This document shows positions 20,795 through 30,484 of a stretch of 64,000 nucleotides of DNA, piece after piece (the first letter of the stretch is position 1; each line of letters begins with the position of its first letter). Position numbers and translations under genes: made by a program. The notes beneath the pieces are model-generated. The model searched no databases. It was not told the origin of the DNA and worked only from the letters and a program-made list of their open reading frames with translations. The DNA comes from Cepaea nemoralis (Eukaryota; Mollusca; Gastropoda; Stylommatophora; Helicidae), in assembly GCA_014155875.1 (NCBI GenBank), contig JACEFZ010027104.1:398501-462500 (forward strand). Direction: 5' to 3'.

Positions 20795-23700
20795 CTACGA
20801 TCCATGGCGGTGGCGAGTGTGGCTGGTAAGGCCAATTCTTGCTGCAAATGTTTGCCCACAGTAGGTGCATGTGAAAACATGGTCATTTCCACCATTTTGC
20901 ACCATCTTACGTCTCTCACGCTCTGTGTGTGCTTTATCTGCAATCATTTTCTCCTTTGTCTTTATTCCATTTCTGATAGTTGCCCTCCATGCAACACGTT
21001 CAGCGGCGACGTGCTCCCAATGTGCATTATCAATGCCTGTATCAATCATGTCCCGCTTACACACATCTTTGTATCGTAGTAGAGGCCGACCCTGAGATCT
21101 CCTACCCGTCTGTAATTCACCAAAAAAGATGTCCTTTGGTATTCTACCATCATCCATCCTCCTAACGTGTCCTATCCATCTAAGTCTACGAAGACTGAGC
21201 ATGGAATACACCGTCACACAACCTGATCTTTCCAATACTTCAGTATTTGTGATTTTGTCTTGCCACTTAATACCAAGTATTCTTCGCAGACACCGCATAT
21301 GAAAGCTGTTTAAACGTTTCTCTTGGCGTGAGTAAGTTGTCCAGGTTTCACTGCCATAAAGAAGAGTACTAAGGACACAGGCTTGGTAGACGAGGACTTT
21401 TGTTTTGGCAGTAAGCTTCCTGTTCTCCCAGTCTCTTTTTGCTAACATGTTCATTGTTGTTGCTGCCTTGCCAATCCTGATGTTGATTTCCTGATCGAGG
21501 GATAATTTGCTATTTACCTCTGATCCTAGATATGTAAAATGGTCTACTATCTCCAGTTCGGCGTCGTCAATAAAGATTGATGGTACACCATGTGCACCTT
21601 GTGACATAATCTGTGTCTTCTTTTTGTTAATTGTTAAACCAAATTCAGAACAAGCATTGGAGAATGCAGATAGTAGATGTTGTAATTCTTCCTCAGAGTG
21701 GGTCGTAATCGCAGCATCATCCGCAAAAAGCAACTCTCTGATTAGTACCCTGCTAATTTTGGTCTTGGCCTTCAATCTCTGAGCATTATAGAGGCCACCA
21801 TCTGAGCGTGAATGAATGTATATACCATCATCCTGATCACGAAAGGCATATTTCAGTAGAAGTGAAAAGTATATCCCAAAGAGGGTGGGTGCTAGCACAC
21901 AGCCTTGCTTAACTCCACTCTTGATTTCAAACTCTTCAGAAGTTGCACCATCAAACTTGATTATACTCTTCATGCCTGTGTGGAACGATTCCACAATGGA
22001 CAGAAGAGTTGGTGGGCAGCCAATCTTCTTTAGTGCTTTGAACAGACCCTCACGACTGACCAAATCGAATGCCTTTGTGAGGTCGATGAACGCAATAAAC
22101 AGTGGCTGATTTTGTTCCCGGCATTTTTCTTGCATCTGTCGCAATGAGAATATCATATCAATGGTAGACCGGTTCTGACGGAAGCCACACTGTGATTCGG
22201 GGTAGACTTGATCTCCCAGGACTTGAAGTCTGTGCAGGACAATTCTGGCAAATACTTTCCCAACAATACACAGAAGTGAGATACCCCTATAGTTGTTACA
22301 GTCGCTCCGATCTCCCTTGTTCTTGTACAGCGTTATGATGTTTGAATCTTTGAAATCCTGTGGGACTTGTCCTTCTCGCCAGCATAGCTCTATTAGCTGG
22401 TGGATCTGTAGAGCGAGTGTGTCTTGCCCACTCCTGATCACCTCTATTGGAATCCCATCCTTACCTGGAGCCTTGCCAGATGCAAGCTCATTTATAGCAC
22501 ACTTAACTTCTGTTATAGTGGGAAGTGTGTCCAGGTGGTCAAGAGTTGGCAGGGCCTCTATGGCGTTGAGGGCATCATCCGCTAGCTTGGTCTCACTTGA
22601 GTAAAGCTCTAAATAGTGCTCGACCCATCTATCCATCTGCTGTTTCTTATCAGTGATGATTTCTCCAGTCAAGGTTTTCAGCGGTGCACTTCTTTTGATC
22701 ATTGGACCACAGGCTTTCTTTATCCCTTCATACATGCTTCTGATGTTTCCCTTATCACTTGCGATTTGAATGGACTCACATAACTTGATCCAATAGTCAT
22801 TCGCACACTGCCTGGCAGCCTTTTGTACATCCTTCCTTGCTTGCTTCAGCTCACTCAGAGTGTTACGCGTTGGTCTTTCCTTGTTTCTTAAGAGAGCTAT
22901 CTTCTTTTTATCAATCAAGGGCTGCAGTATCTGGCTGTTTGCCGCAAACCAGTCCTGCCTCTTATGATCCACAGTGCCGTAAACCCCTACCGCTGTTTTA
23001 TAAATAGTTTCCTTAAGTTTACTCCATTTATCATTTACTATACAATTTTCAGATGTATCATTGAAAGCGTCTTCAAGTTGCTGTTGAAATTCAAAGCACT
23101 TTCCAGGATCGTGAGTGTTAGTAATATTAATCCTGGGGCTAGACTTGTGTTTAGCTGTGTAGATTCTCTTTGGTCTCAGTCTAACCCTTGCAACAACCAA
23201 AGAATGATCTGTATCACAGTCAGCACTGTGATAACTTCGAGTTAATGATGTATGGTTCAGATGTTGTCTCCGTGTGATAATGAAGTCCAGCTGATGCCAA
23301 TGGCCGGATCTTGGATGTTTCCATGTGACCTTATGCATCTCTTTTGTTTTAAAAAAGGAGTTTGTAATACATAGGTCATTTCTAGTGCAATGCTCCAGCA
23401 GCCTTTGCCCATTATCATTCATGCGACCGATGTTGTATTTTCCAAGGCACACTGGCCATGAACTCGAGTCCTTGCCCACACGAGCATTGAAATCACCGAG
23501 CATATAAATGTAGTCGGATTTTGGAACTGCCTTGATCGCAGAGTCTAGCTGCTCATAGAACATATCCTTCACATCATCAGAGGAAGCGAGTGTCGGTGCA
23601 TATGCAGTGAGAATGGTGGCAAATCCACAGGAGGTTGCCAAGCGCAGTGATAATAATCTTTCATTACCTCCAGCTGGGATATCAATCATTCCCAGTAGCG

Positions 23701-24010
23701 AATTCTTCACTGCAAAGCAAACACCATGTTGCCTTTTTTCTGCCTGCCCTCTTCCCTTCCAAAAAAAGGTGTAATTGTGTTCCCTGAGTGACCCTTCCTC
23801 AGCGAGGCGAGTCTCCTGCAGGCCAGCAATATCAATGTTAAGACGATCGAGTTCAGCATCAATCACAGCCGTTTTTCTCACATCGTCAATATTTGTCAAG
23901 TCAGTGGAAAATCCTGGACACATGGTTCTCACGTTCCAGGTTGCAAGCCGTAGCTTGAGGTTTCTATTCTTTTTATTAGTACCTGGTGCATTGGTTTTAC
24001 AGCCTGCGAT
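20795..24010 (-). CDS. LINE-A endonuclease-reverse transcriptase polyprotein
   Basis: About 1071 codons, open from a TGA at 24011-24013 to the stop at 20795. The N-terminal third is an APE-type endonuclease: 'LATWNVRTM' (motif I), 'LQETRL' with the catalytic Glu, 'LTAYAPT', 'MLGDFNARVGKD', 'LDFIITRR', 'DTDHSLVVARV'. The RT domain has 'GKAPGKDGIP', 'YRGISLL', 'QCGFRQNRST', 'FIDLTKAFD', 'GVKQGCVLAPTLF', 'LLFADDAAI' (FxDD active site) and 'YLGS'. The C-terminus carries a C2H2 finger, 'CTYC...LTSHTRHRH'. It would nick target DNA and copy its own RNA in cis. The start is uncertain: no ATG precedes the TWNVR motif in frame, so the first 26 codons are included on homology. Either the upstream TGA is a recent mutation or initiation is non-standard. 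Similar proteins are common in animal annotations as transposon-derived hypotheticals. Confidence 0.9.
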   Translation of the reverse strand: MAGCKTNAPGTNKKNRNLKLRLATWNVRTMCPGFSTDLTNIDDVRKTAVIDAELDRLNIDIAGLQETRLAEEGSLREHNYTFFWKGRGQAEKRQHGVCFAVKNSLLGMIDIPAGGNERLLSLRLATSCGFATILTAYAPTLASSDDVKDMFYEQLDSAIKAVPKSDYIYMLGDFNARVGKDSSSWPVCLGKYNIGRMNDNGQRLLEHCTRNDLCITNSFFKTKEMHKVTWKHPRSGHWHQLDFIITRRQHLNHTSLTRSYHSADCDTDHSLVVARVRLRPKRIYTAKHKSSPRINITNTHDPGKCFEFQQQLEDAFNDTSENCIVNDKWSKLKETIYKTAVGVYGTVDHKRQDWFAANSQILQPLIDKKKIALLRNKERPTRNTLSELKQARKDVQKAARQCANDYWIKLCESIQIASDKGNIRSMYEGIKKACGPMIKRSAPLKTLTGEIITDKKQQMDRWVEHYLELYSSETKLADDALNAIEALPTLDHLDTLPTITEVKCAINELASGKAPGKDGIPIEVIRSGQDTLALQIHQLIELCWREGQVPQDFKDSNIITLYKNKGDRSDCNNYRGISLLCIVGKVFARIVLHRLQVLGDQVYPESQCGFRQNRSTIDMIFSLRQMQEKCREQNQPLFIAFIDLTKAFDLVSREGLFKALKKIGCPPTLLSIVESFHTGMKSIIKFDGATSEEFEIKSGVKQGCVLAPTLFGIYFSLLLKYAFRDQDDGIYIHSRSDGGLYNAQRLKAKTKISRVLIRELLFADDAAITTHSEEELQHLLSAFSNACSEFGLTINKKKTQIMSQGAHGVPSIFIDDAELEIVDHFTYLGSEVNSKLSLDQEINIRIGKAATTMNMLAKRDWENRKLTAKTKVLVYQACVLSTLLYGSETWTTYSRQEKRLNSFHMRCLRRILGIKWQDKITNTEVLERSGCVTVYSMLSLRRLRWIGHVRRMDDGRIPKDIFFGELQTGRRSQGRPLLRYKDVCKRDMIDTGIDNAHWEHVAAERVAWRATIRNGIKTKEKMIADKAHTERERRKMVQNGGNDHVFTCTYCGQTFAARIGLTSHTRHRHGS

Positions 24011-24420
24011 TCAGATTTTGTCCTAGCCCCAAGCACCCATTGAAGCAGGCAGGCTGTGGCGGATCAGCACCCAATTGGCTGGGGGCTGCCCAGCTTGAGG
24101 CGGGCGGTAGCTGATCAGTGACACCTGTAGGTGTCTCCCACCGTCAGAGGCAACGCGTGGCGCCCCATGTCTACGCCAACTGACAAGGACTTATAACCCG
24201 TAACAGTTGCCTCTCGCTTTGATTCCGAGACCGGTTAAGACCAGGGATGGAGTTATTGCCTCTCCATAGCACAAAGCCTGGGCTAAAATAAAGAAACCAT
24301 GTGTTGCCCATGCAGCATGATCCCTCTCTCGGCCTGCCTAGTTCACTCCAGAGGAAAGTTTACACCTATAATCTGGAACAAGACAAGCTGCAGAAGCTGC
24401 CGGATCAGCAAAGCAATGCT

Positions 24421-24678
24421 CTAACTGTCCGCCTGTCGGAGCTTCGATCCTAGACCAGCTGCCAACCAAGGCTTAGGGCCTGGTCTGCCCTGCCATGACA
24501 TTTTGTCTTTGGGTTGCATTTCCTCGCACCAGGATAAGGCTAGTACCCTCCCAATTGCGCTCTTCCGCCCGAAGCCGTTGGCACAATGTGGGGTATCGGG
24601 TTTGATAAGCGCCGCCCAACATTCGGCACTGACAGAAAGCAGGTAGTACCGTCTACTGTCATACGGTAGCTCAGTCAT
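24421..24678 (-). CDS. Small ORF in the LINE-A 5' leader
   Basis: An 85-codon frame near the 5' end of LINE-A, starting MTELPYDSRRYYLL and containing 'GRPGPKPWLAAGL'. No domain is recognisable. It may be a short ORF1 or simply chance in a GC-richer leader. Part of the leader (24268-24365) is conserved in a deleted derivative at 42130-42220. Confidence 0.35.
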   Translation of the reverse strand: MTELPYDSRRYYLLSVSAECWAALIKPDTPHCANGFGRKSAIGRVLALSWCEEMQPKDKMSWQGRPGPKPWLAAGLGSKLRQADS

Positions 24679-24708
24679 ATCTGACTAAGACCTGACTCAC
24701 ATTTGTGT

Positions 24709-26388
24709 AAACTTACACTTTGTGAAACTTACATACAAATTATACAGCTTTCATTTTGTTATACACCACTGGAGTATTCTCTTTGTGAAACTTACATACA
24801 AATTATACAGCTTTCATTTTGTTATACACCACTGGAGTATTCTCTTTGTGAAACTTACATACAAATTATACAGCTTTCATTTTGTTATACACCACTGGAG
24901 TATTCTCTTTGTGAAACTTACATACAAATTATACAGCTTTCATTTTGTTATACACCACTGGAGTATTCTCTTTGTGAAACTTACATACAAATTATACAGC
25001 TTTCATTTTGTTATACACCACTGGAGTATTCTCTTTGTGAACTTACATACAAATTATACAGCTTTCATTTTGATATACACCACTAGAGTATTCTCTTTGT
25101 GAACTTACATACAATTATACAGCTTCATTTTGATATACACCACTAGAGTATTCTCTTTGTGAACTTACATACAAATTATACAGCTTTCATTTTGATATAC
25201 ACCACTAGAGTATTCTCTTTGTGAACTTACATACAAATTATACAGCTTTCATTTTGTTATACACCACTAGAGTATTCTCTTTGTGAAACTTACATACAAA
25301 TTATACAGCTTTCATTTTGTTATACACCACTAGAGTATTCTCTTGTGAAACTTACATACAAATTATACAGCTTTCATTTTGATATACACCACTAGAGTAT
25401 TCTCTTTGTGAAACTTACATACAAATTATACAGCTTTCATTTTGTTATACCACCACTAGAGTATTCTCTTTGTGAAACTTACATACAAATTATACAGCTT
25501 TCATTTTGTTATACACCACTAGAGTATTCTCTTTGTGAAACTTACATACAAATTATACAGCTTTCATTTTGTTATACACCACTAGAGTATTCTCTTTGTG
25601 AAACTTACATACAAATTATACAGCTTTCATTTTGTTATACACCACTGGAGTATTCTCTTTGTGAAACTTACATACAAATTATACAGCTTTCATTTTGTTA
25701 TACACCACTAGAGTATTCTCTTTGTGAAACTTACATACAAATTATACAGCTTTCATTTTGATATACACCACTGGAGTATACTCTTTGTGAACTTACATAC
25801 AAATTATACAGCTTTCATTTTGTTATACACCACTGGAGTAGTCTCTTTGTGAACTTACATACAAATTATACAGCTTTCATTTTGTTATACACCACTGGAG
25901 TATTCTCTTTGTGAACTTACATACAAATTATACAGCTTTCATTTTGTTATACACCACTGGAGTATTCTCTTTGTGAACTTACATACAAATTATACAGCTT
26001 TCATTGTGTTATACACCACTGGAGTATTCTCTTTGTGAACTTACATACAAATTATACAGCTTTCATTTTGATATACACCACTAGAGTATTCTCTTTGTGA
26101 AACTTACATACAAATTATACAGCTTTCATTTTGTTATACACCACTAGAGTATTCTCTTTGTGAACTTACATACAAATTATACAGCTTTCATTTTGATATA
26201 CACCACTAGAGTATTCTCTTTGTGAACTTACATACAAATTATACAGCTTTCATTTTGATATACACCACTAGAGTATTCTCTTTGTGAAACTTACATACAA
26301 ATTATACAGCTTTCATTTTGTTATACACCACTAGAGTATTCTCTTTGTGAACTTACATACAAATTATACAGCTTTCATTTTGTTATTT
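24709..26388. repeat. 62/63-bp minisatellite array, right part
   Basis: About 26 units of the same repeat as 19440-20731. They start with homogeneous 63-bp units and then a mixture of 62- and 63-bp variants (gatatac/gttatac, ctaga/ctgga, one unit with an extra c at 25451). The array ends inside 'cattttgttat', where the tail of SINE-2 begins. Confidence 0.95.
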
Positions 26389-26794
<406 letters not shown>

Positions 26795-27035
26795 TTTTAA
26801 TATATTTATCAATTTTTCAACAGATCCTCGGAAATTTCTAAAGGGGTGTACCAGGTGTCACATAACGGGGACGTTTCCAGAATAAACAACAGAAACTATG
26901 TCTGTAACTGAAGGCAGGAGACTTAAAATGTGTAGAGTTGATGGTATGACAGGTCAGCTGACAGAAAATGAAACATAAAAAGTATCTCAAAATACTTTTG
27001 ATTACATAATAAAGGGTGGTAGTACGAGAATGTTC

Positions 27036-27262
27036 ATAGAACCTGTACTTTTGTATGAGTGGGCAACGTGGACAATGAGGCATTTGACGTAGACAGTCAA
27101 GGTGTTTTGGACATGTAATGAGAAGAAATAAAATAGAGTACTTGGTGACAACTGGCAGTATCGAGGGGAAAAGAACACGGGGAAGACAGAGACGTTAATA
27201 ACTGGATGGTCTGGGAGATAAGAACACAGAGCTTGACTCACGAATATGGTGATTGTATGCGA
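27036..27262 (+). pseudogene. LINE-B C-terminal fragment with internal deletion
   Basis: 'FIEPVLLYEWATWTM' jumps directly to '...RRRQSRCFGHVMRRNK'-type sequence and 'GKRTRGRQRR', with stops. The roughly 30 codons normally between these motifs are absent. The fragment runs directly into the next LINE-B piece without the normal stop-codon end. Confidence 0.7.
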
Positions 27263-27264
27263 TG

Positions 27265-28635
27265 AGGCAGAGAGGCACAAGAAGCATGGCTTGAGGAAAA
27301 TTGCAGGGAAATTGAAAACCAACACAACACCCGGAATACCAAAATAATGCACACACAAATTAATGACATCACTAACAACAGAACACACACATCAGCATAA
27401 TAACCAAAGATGGCACAATCATAATAGAAAAAAGATCAGATTTTACATACATGCGTGGTCAGATTATGTGAAAGACCTTTATGATGATACAAGAAAAGAA
27501 CAATATGATATTCAGAATAATAATGAAGGGCAATCAATTTTGGAGATGGAAGTTCAGAACATTCCTACCGTTATGAAAACTGGCAAGAACCCCGGTCTAG
27601 ACAACATCATAATAGAAATGATCAATGACTTAGAAGAATATGGAATAGACCAAGTCACCAGACTGCTGAACGCAATATATGATACTGGAGATATACCTCC
27701 TGAATTATGTAATTCTATATTCATTGCAATCCCGAAGAAATTAGGAGCCTTCGAATGTGATCAACATCGAACAATTTGTATAATGATTCTTCTGAGAATT
27801 ATCACGCAAAGAGTTAGGAAGAAAATATAACCCGAAATAGGAGAAGAACAATGTGGATTTGTAGGAGGAAAGGGTAAAGTAAATGCTGTATATTTGCTGA
27901 GAACATTAATTAAACTTTCTATATAAGTAAACAAAGACCTACATTTGTGCTTTCTTGACTATACAAAGGGTTTCGATAAAGTAAGGCATGTCAACATGAT
28001 AAAGATGCTTGCAGATCTACAGATTGACGGGAAAGACCCTAGATTTGTTTTTAAAAAACAAACAAACATATATTGGACACCACAAGCTGCCATAATGATT
28101 GATAATGAAGTAGGTCTGCCATAAGGATTGATAATGAAGTAGGTCAATATCAGCCTATTAAGAGAGGTGTGAGACAGGGATGTGTAATGTCTCCAGATCT
28201 TTTTTCCCTGTACAGTGAAAATATTTTCAGAAATGTAGAAGCTATGACAGGAATCACCACCGGAGAACGAAACATCAATAACATTAAATATACGGATGAT
28301 ACAGTATTGGTTGCAGACGCAAAGAATACGATGGACAGACAGAAACACCAATGACCAAGTCCTACGAGAAACAAGTGCAAATGGTAAACTGATTAGAGAA
28401 ATTAGACGTAGACAGTTATAATTGTGTGGTCACGTTATGAGAAGAAATAAATTGGAGAACTTGGTGACAACTGGCAAGATTGGATCGAAGAGAACAAAGG
28501 GGAAGGCAGAGAAGTAAATACCTGGATGGCTTGACCACATGGCATGGTCGAGACAAGAACACTGAACTGATTCACGACTGGTGATTGCGCGAGATGGTGA
28601 AACGTGACCGCCCACGCTTATCTACATTACACATA

Positions 28636-28677
<42 letters not shown>
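27265..28677 (+). pseudogene. LINE-B copy with internal deletion and (GAT)n tail
   Basis: In order: a linker 'CREIE.QHNTRNTKIMHTQI', 'HAWSDYVKDLYDDTRKEQYD', 'GDIPPELCNSIFIAIPKK' and 'LEFCDQHRTI'-like sequence. The RT motifs follow across shifting frames: 'EEQCGFVGGKG', 'LDYTKGFDKVRHVN', 'GVRQGCVMSPDLFSLYSE', 'IKYTDDTVLVAD' (first catalytic Asp of YADD retained as TDD). The sequence then jumps to 'NTMDRQK..NDQVL' near the C-terminus, losing about 200 codons. It ends '...YITHN' and (GAT)n at 28633-28678. Several stops and frameshifts make it dead. Confidence 0.8.
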
Positions 28678-28679
<2 letters not shown>

Positions 28680-28735
28680 AAGATGGAGAAACATAACCGC
28701 CCAGGTTTATCGGCATGGCACATGATGACGATGAG
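28678..28735 (+). mobile_element. Second LINE-B 3' terminus after the (GAT)n tail
   Basis: Right after the (GAT)n tail the sequence reads 'aagatggagaaacataaccg' and 'ggcatggcacatgatgacga', encoding 'RWRNITAQVYRHGT' and a stop. It is a duplicate of the final 16 codons of LINE-B, again followed by a GAT-rich tail. Confidence 0.7.
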
Positions 28736-28869
28736 TATGAGAATGTATCAGGGAAATAAACGCTATGCCTCATATACTGTCTAGACACTAAATTTTTGCA
28801 ATGTTTATTAAAGTAGTGTATCTGACAATTGTTACATTAAGTCTTGAACACTGATGCCTTAAAGAAAAA

Positions 28870-29190
28870 AATTAATAATAATTGACTAAGCGAGTAACCC
28901 ATGAATCAAAACTGTCATTAGTTAGCATTCTTGACTAGACAGGCAAGCTATGAATCGCATCACAGTCGTTACATAGCAGAAATGACTTGAGGGCAACCCA
29001 TTAATTACAACATGACTCGACGGTAACTCATTAATCACAACTAGACTTGACGGCAACCCATTAATCACAACATGACTTAAAGGCAACCCATCAATCACAA
29101 CATGTCTTGGCGAGCAATTCATTAATCATGGCTTGATGACAACCCATTAATCACAACATGACTTGGCGGGTAATTCATGAATCCCATTAC
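28870..29190. repeat. 30-bp tandem repeat
   Basis: About nine degenerate copies of 'cattaatcacaacatgactt' + 'gacggcaacc'. Some units vary in length (for example near 29110-29140). Confidence 0.85.
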
Positions 29191-29237
29191 CCTCAGTACC
29201 TTGCAATTGCTTGTCATCTGGCGCATTTAGTATACAA

Positions 29238-29485
29238 GGTTAGTTGCATATCCTTTACAGGACGTTGCAGTCACACCAGCATTGTTTTGCTGTTGTGATC
29301 TCTTGGCAAGTTTACGTTCAGTAGTTTGCCATTGCTTTCCGAACGACCTGCACCCATACCATTTCGTAAAAATCCACCGTAAAGCGGTCTTCTGCCAAAT
29401 CACCCGCAGCTGTGTTCCGAACGCGGGTATGCGAGATTACGAACTGCTCCCGTAACTACTTCGCCACGGAGTAGGCGCTTTGGCT
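29238..29485 (-). mobile_element. SINE-1 subfamily with a different head
   Basis: The 3' body is shared with SINE-1 ('gttgcatatcctttacagga' on the plus strand, 'ttggcaagtttacgttcagt', 'agtttgccattgctttc'). The minus-strand head differs: 'ctactccgtggcgaagtagt' and 'cgcGTTCGGAACacagctgc'. The same head type occurs at 47835-48055, so this is a distinct subfamily and not simple decay. Confidence 0.65.
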
Positions 29486-29511
29486 ATGAGGCACACACCA
29501 ACCGTGTAAGC

Positions 29512-29612
29512 TCTACAGAGGACCATGTTGTGTGATATTCGCTGGCACAGGAACAGAGCATTATTGGGTGACACATTGCCGTGATGTTGGTACTGTGACT
29601 AACGAATAACTA
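29512..29612 (+). repeat. Dispersed repeat 3' end, TAAC-type tail
   Basis: 'tgtgtgatattcgctggcac' ... 'gttggtactgtgactaacga' matches 59686-59765 ('tgtgtgatattcactggcat' ... 'gttggaaccgcgactaacca'). Both copies end in TAAC/AACC-type short repeats. The family is unidentified. Confidence 0.6.
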
Positions 29613-30034
29613 ACAGAAAATAAGTAAATGCATATGCAGGCCATCAAGAAGCATTCTCGTCGGTCGGTAAACGTCGAAACGGCGTGGATTCTGACAATCG
29701 ACATGGGCTTCCGGACTCCCGGGATAGTCAACCTTATATGGGTATCAGGATATGTGGGAAGTAAGGAGGCCGGTGTAATACTGACCACATCACACCAATT
29801 GGAAAATGAAAAAAAAAAATGGATCTGACAACATATGAAGCGTGTACCAGGGATCTATATATGTTTTTAAACGTGGAAAGAGTGATTGTTCGATCAAGTC
29901 ACACGTCATGACACCCTCTTAAAAGATATTCTTCGGGAAACAGTTGTGGGCAAACGGAGAAGTAGAAGGCAGAGAAAATACCAGACTAATAATAATAAAG
30001 AGTGGAGAGGGTATAGTATTTTCACACGTTAGGG
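29613..30034. other. Gene-free stretch
   Basis: No recognisable gene, SINE or LINE motif. The only frames are short and featureless. Confidence 0.45.
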
Positions 30035-30317
30035 GGTTGTTGAGGATAGAGAGTGAGAGCGAGAGACAGAGAAATATTGAGACAGACAGAGACAGGCAGA
30101 GACAGAGATAGATATAGAGAGACAGAGACTTGATTGATAGAGAGAGAGAGAGACAGAAGGACAAAGAGGAGAGAGAAGCAGAGAGAGACAGAGACAGAGA
30201 CAGAAAGAGACAAGAGTTAGGGAGAGACAGAGAAAGACAGTCGCAGAGAGAGAGAGAGAGAGAGACAGAGACAGAGAGAGAGAGAGAGATGTATAGACAG
30301 AGACAGACACAGAAAGA
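30035..30317. repeat. Purine-rich GA/GACA microsatellite
   Basis: About 280 bp of degenerate 'gagaga' and 'gacaga' repeats, with almost no pyrimidine other than the C of GACA. It runs into a (GAAC)n tract. Confidence 0.93.
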
Positions 30318-30400
30318 ACGAACGAACGAACGAACGAACCGATTTTATTTTCAAAGGGTAACAAATTGGGCACGCAGGCCCGTCTTACATTCGGCCCTTC
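30318..30400 (-). mobile_element. 3' end of an unidentified element with (CGTT)n tail
   Basis: Reverse complement: '...gacgggcctgcgtgcccaat', 'ttgttaccctttgaaaataa', 'aatcg' and then (GTTC)n. The same terminus occurs in plus orientation at 47688-47753. Two copies share unique sequence and tail, which suggests a retroelement 3' end. Confidence 0.6.
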
Positions 30401-30484
30401 CAATCACTCATATTTCTTTCATCAACAGTGCATAGGAAAAAACATTGTCAAATGAATTTTGTAAACATAAACAATGCATATTAC

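Larger units (their letters stand above)
20732..24708 (-). mobile_element. LINE-A, full-length APE-type non-LTR retrotransposon
   Basis: A 3.98-kb insertion cleanly replaces the flow of the minisatellite. On the minus strand it has a roughly 0.7-kb 5' leader, one long endonuclease-RT frame and a short 3' UTR ending '...gtcaagacggaaaggtgcca'. The same 3' end recurs at 55408-55693 and 42078-42125, which confirms the terminus. No poly(A) or microsatellite tail is seen. The open frame and sharp edges suggest a young, possibly competent copy. Confidence 0.9.

Noticed and set aside
20795..21165. Plus-strand frames antisense to LINE-A
   Set aside because: Shadows of the LINE-A coding strand.
19712..25761. 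Open frames of 79-142 codons with a 21-residue repeat
   Set aside because: They are produced by the 63-bp minisatellite unit being a multiple of three. They break wherever a 62-bp unit occurs.
19440..26388. Regular repeats suggesting a CRISPR array
   Set aside because: Units are contiguous with no unique spacers, the DNA is eukaryotic and no cas genes are present.
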